DNA from: Bacillota bacterium
GTDB taxonomy: Bacteria; Bacillota_I; Bacilli_A; Acholeplasmatales; Acholeplasmataceae
Direction: 5' to 3'
Assembly (NCBI GenBank): GCA_023431045.1
Contig: JAEYXZ010000034.1
Span: forward strand, 1-8,543
DNA: 8,543 nt
Shown piece by piece: positions 6,941 to 8,543 of this stretch. How positions within the stretch are numbered: position 1 is the stretch's first letter; every line of letters starts with the position of its first letter. The notes below the pieces were generated by a model. That model had not been told where the DNA came from and did not search any database. It was given only the letters and a program-made list of their open reading frames with translations. Made by a program: the position numbers and the translations under genes.

Positions 6941-8068
6941 CTACACCCCTTCTTTAGTGATTGCTTTTGAAATTTCTATCACCATTTTTTCAAGTGATCC
7001 TTCAGCAATTTGAAGTGCTCTTGAATCTCTTAGTAAATGTTCGACTGGATACTCCATACTATATCCATATCCACCTAACACTTGTAACGCATGGTCACAT
7101 GCAGTAAAGGCTGCTCTTGAACCGTATGACTTTGCCATCGTTGCAACCTTATCATATGGTTTACCTTGGAGTTTAAGTTTAGCAGCTTCTTCATAGAGAA
7201 GTTGTGTGTTTTCTTTTGCTATCGCGATTTCCGTGATTTTGTTTTGAATAGAAAAGAGTTCAATGATTGGTTTGTTTAATGCTTTACGTTCTTTAGCATA
7301 ATCAAGGACAATCGCAAGTGCATGAGCACTTATTCCGGCTGCGATTGCCCCCATATTAATCCTTGCATCGTAATGCGCTGAATCCCCAATTTTGACCCCT
7401 TGTCCAATCGCTCCAATTAAATAATCATCTGTAACTTTAATGTTTTCTAAAAAGATTTCACCAACGGGTGTTCCCCTCATACCAAAAAACTCTTCTTGTT
7501 TTCCGTATTTAAAACCAGGCATATCTTTATCGACTAAGAAACAAGATAGTTCGTTTTCCGAAGTTTTTAGTAGTACAAGGAAAACTTCAGCTAGGTTTCC
7601 ATTGGTGATCATTGTTTTATTTCCATTTAAAATCCAATAATCGCCTTCTTTATGAGCGTTTGCAGTATGTCCCATTACATTAGAGCCACCTTGAGGTTCG
7701 GTTGAACCAAATCCAAATATTCGACGGTTAGCTTCTGGAAGATACCTTTCCTTGATGACATTGTTTGCATATTTTTTAACTTGATCAACCGTTTTAAAAT
7801 GTGCTTCAAGTGTGAATGCGACACTCGCATTACTGGATGCAATATCAAAGATTGTCTGTGCTTCAGCAACGGCATCAAAATTTGCACCACCAAATTCCGT
7901 TGGAACCACTAAACCTAGAAATCCGGTTTCTATAATTTTATCCCATAATGCCTTTGGATAGCCTTTTTGTTTATCGATTAACATATCAAATGGTCTAATT
8001 TCTTTCTTGGCAAAATCAACAACCATCTGATGTAGCATCTGTTGATGCTCTTTAAGTTCTACACTCAT
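6941..8068 (-). CDS. Acyl-CoA dehydrogenase family flavoprotein
   Basis: This 375-residue FAD enzyme has the full acyl-CoA dehydrogenase fold. The N-terminal helical domain runs to about 115. STEPQGGSN (122-130) and WILNGNKTMITNG (145-157) are the FAD/substrate loops of the middle domain. The C-terminal domain has DARINMGAIAAGI (235-247), YAKERKALNKPI and LGGYGY (331-336). RD at 347-348 precedes QIAEGS, where Glu356 matches the catalytic base of the short- and medium-chain enzymes (usually QIYEGT); the preceding Tyr is Ala here. It interconverts an acyl-CoA and its trans-2-enoyl-CoA, exchanging electrons with the EtfAB encoded directly downstream. In a fermenter the reductive direction (as in Bcd-Etf or acryloyl-CoA reductase-Etf) is likely. 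ATG 8068 has AAAAGGAG 8 nt upstream. No crotonase or hydroxyacyl-CoA dehydrogenase gene is adjacent, so the substrate chain length is unknown. Confidence 0.93.
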   Translation of the reverse strand: MSVELKEHQQMLHQMVVDFAKKEIRPFDMLIDKQKGYPKALWDKIIETGFLGLVVPTEFGGANFDAVAEAQTIFDIASSNASVAFTLEAHFKTVDQVKKYANNVIKERYLPEANRRIFGFGSTEPQGGSNVMGHTANAHKEGDYWILNGNKTMITNGNLAEVFLVLLKTSENELSCFLVDKDMPGFKYGKQEEFFGMRGTPVGEIFLENIKVTDDYLIGAIGQGVKIGDSAHYDARINMGAIAAGISAHALAIVLDYAKERKALNKPIIELFSIQNKITEIAIAKENTQLLYEEAAKLKLQGKPYDKVATMAKSYGSRAAFTACDHALQVLGGYGYSMEYPVEHLLRDSRALQIAEGSLEKMVIEISKAITKEGV

Positions 8069-8121
8069 CTTAATGTCTCCTTTTATTGATGAAATTTTTA
8101 ATTTCCGTAATTGACACGAAC

Positions 8122-8127
8122 ATTATA
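8122..8127 (-). promoter_or_regulatory. -10 box of the acd-etfBA operon promoter
   Basis: The minus strand has a perfect TATAAT but no recognisable -35 at 16-18 bp, as expected for an activator-dependent promoter. The predicted start is about 8115, leaving a leader of about 46 nt that includes a small AT-only-stem hairpin at 8091-8105. An FNR-like box is centred 41.5 bp upstream of that start. Confidence 0.6.
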
Positions 8128-8149
8128 TTTCATTGCTAGTTTAAATAAA

Positions 8150-8163
8150 TTGATATATGTCAA
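8150..8163. promoter_or_regulatory. FNR/Crp-type operator between the acd operon and the regulator gene
   Basis: TTGATATATGTCAA matches the FNR consensus TTGAT-N4-ATCAA at 9 of 10 positions. It is centred at 8156.5, which is -41.5 relative to the predicted acd start (class II activation position). It also overlaps the -35 of the divergent regulator promoter, where a bound protein would repress. The neighbouring gene encodes a Crp/Fnr protein, the obvious candidate ligand. Confidence 0.6.
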
Positions 8164-8178
8164 TTTGCTTGATATAAT
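8150..8178 (+). promoter_or_regulatory. Promoter of the Crp/Fnr-family regulator
   Basis: TTGATA (8150-8155), a 17-bp spacer and a perfect TATAAT (8173-8178) form a good sigma-A type promoter. The start is expected near 8185, about 22 nt before the ATG at 8207. The -35 is also the left half of the FNR-like box. A further pair TTGAT/ATCAA with a 7-nt gap flanks the -10 (8169-8185). Confidence 0.65.
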
Positions 8179-8206
8179 GAATCAAATTATCAAAGGATGG
8201 GAAAAA

Positions 8207-8543
8207 ATGTCAGATGAACTCAATATGGCAGTCAATTGTATCGATTCACTTTACTTGTTTAGTACATTAACTCCTGAACAACGAGCTTTGATTTTTAAAC
8301 TCGTCATCCATCGCTCTTATACTACTGGACAAAGTGTCTATAGTCCTGGAGATAAGGCGGATGCTATCCATATTATTAGTCGTGGAAAAGTAAGAATCTA
8401 TCGTTTAGCTGAAAATGGTCGTGAACAACTCATACGAATCCTTCTTCCAGGTGAGTTCACCGGTGAACTCGCACTCTTTAAAGAAGGTATTTATGAAGCA
8501 TATGCTGAATGTCTAGAAGATACTAGAATTTGTATGATCCGCC
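8207..8543 (+). CDS. Crp/Fnr-family transcriptional regulator (N-terminal effector domain; 3' end outside window)
   Basis: The first 112 residues are visible: a short N-terminus, then the cyclic-nucleotide-binding-like beta barrel (YSPGDKADAIHIISRGKVRI near 45-64, NGREQLIRILLPGEFTGELA near 70-89). The helix-turn-helix lies beyond the edge. The cAMP-contacting Arg-Ser pair of CRP is replaced by Glu-Ala in the aligned stretch after GELALFKEG, so cAMP is not the likely signal. Cysteines are at 11, 102 and 109. Cys109 in TRICMI aligns with the FNR cluster ligand Cys122, but the N-terminal Cys cluster of FNR is reduced to one. A redox or oxygen signal is plausible, as in Flp-type regulators of lactic acid bacteria. 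ATG 8207 is preferred because AAAGGA (8192-8197) precedes it; an in-frame ATG at 8177 lies inside the -10. It probably controls the divergent acd-etfBA operon. Confidence 0.9.
   Translation, partial: MSDELNMAVNCIDSLYLFSTLTPEQRALIFKLVIHRSYTTGQSVYSPGDKADAIHIISRGKVRIYRLAENGREQLIRILLPGEFTGELALFKEGIYEAYAECLEDTRICMIR

Noticed and set aside
7440..7893. Open frames on both strands inside the acyl-CoA dehydrogenase gene
   Set aside because: They are alternative-frame shadows of a full-length, motif-complete enzyme gene.
8091..8105. Hairpin GAAATT-N3-AATTTC in the acd leader as a riboswitch or attenuator
   Set aside because: A 6-bp, almost purely A/T stem without a competing structure or T-run is expected often by chance at this composition.
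8111..8139. Perfect TTGACA at 8111-8116 on the plus strand as a second promoter for the Crp/Fnr gene
   Set aside because: No acceptable -10 lies 16-18 bp downstream, and a better promoter (8150-8178) is closer to the gene.

Overview
The window is AT-rich and reads like a chromosomal segment of a low-GC Firmicutes/Mollicutes-type bacterium. Shine-Dalgarno sites are strong and purine-rich, -10 boxes are TATAAT-like, and intergenic gaps are short. The combination of a c-di-GMP protein, an ETF/acyl-CoA dehydrogenase operon and heavy gene decay would fit an Acholeplasma-like or related lineage, but this placement is an inference. Intact genes use TGG for Trp and contain no internal TGA, so the standard code appears to apply.

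Layout, left to right. (i) 1-1857, minus: the N-terminal two thirds or so of a membrane-bound Cache-type sensor with GGDEF and EAL domains, broken by a one-base frameshift in a G4C3 run near 1445-1452. (ii) 2017-2382, plus: a decayed remnant related to the prenyltransferase/squalene-oxidase-repeat family, with three in-frame stops and an apparent internal deletion, followed by a perfect 12-bp-stem terminator. (iii) 2438-3172, minus: a MerR regulator of the TipAL/Mta type with its own 19-bp-spacer promoter and dyad operator, and a strong internal ribosome binding site that could yield the ligand-binding domain alone. (iv) 3243-4253, minus: an NAD(P)-binding SDR/epimerase-like protein. (v) 4349-5038, minus: a two-TM membrane protein gene killed by three nonsense codons with no frameshift. 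(vi) 5162-8068, minus: a tight operon, acyl-CoA dehydrogenase - etfB - etfA. (vii) 8207 to the right edge, plus: a divergent Crp/Fnr-family regulator, cut by the window.

How it works together. The acyl-CoA dehydrogenase and its ETF partner form an electron-transfer unit that either oxidises an acyl-CoA or reduces an enoyl-CoA. The Crp/Fnr regulator is transcribed divergently. The shared intergenic region holds an FNR-like palindrome whose centre is 41.5 bp upstream of the predicted operon start, the classic class II activator position. The same palindrome overlaps the -35 of the regulator's own promoter. This suggests redox- or oxygen-dependent activation of acd-etfBA plus autorepression. The left half of the window is dominated by gene decay (three broken genes in about 5 kb) around a TipA-like drug- or ligand-responsive regulator. 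I saw no RNA genes, CRISPR arrays, insertion sequences or phage genes, and no clear new multi-gene system. The regulatory architectures and the pseudogenes are the most informative parts.
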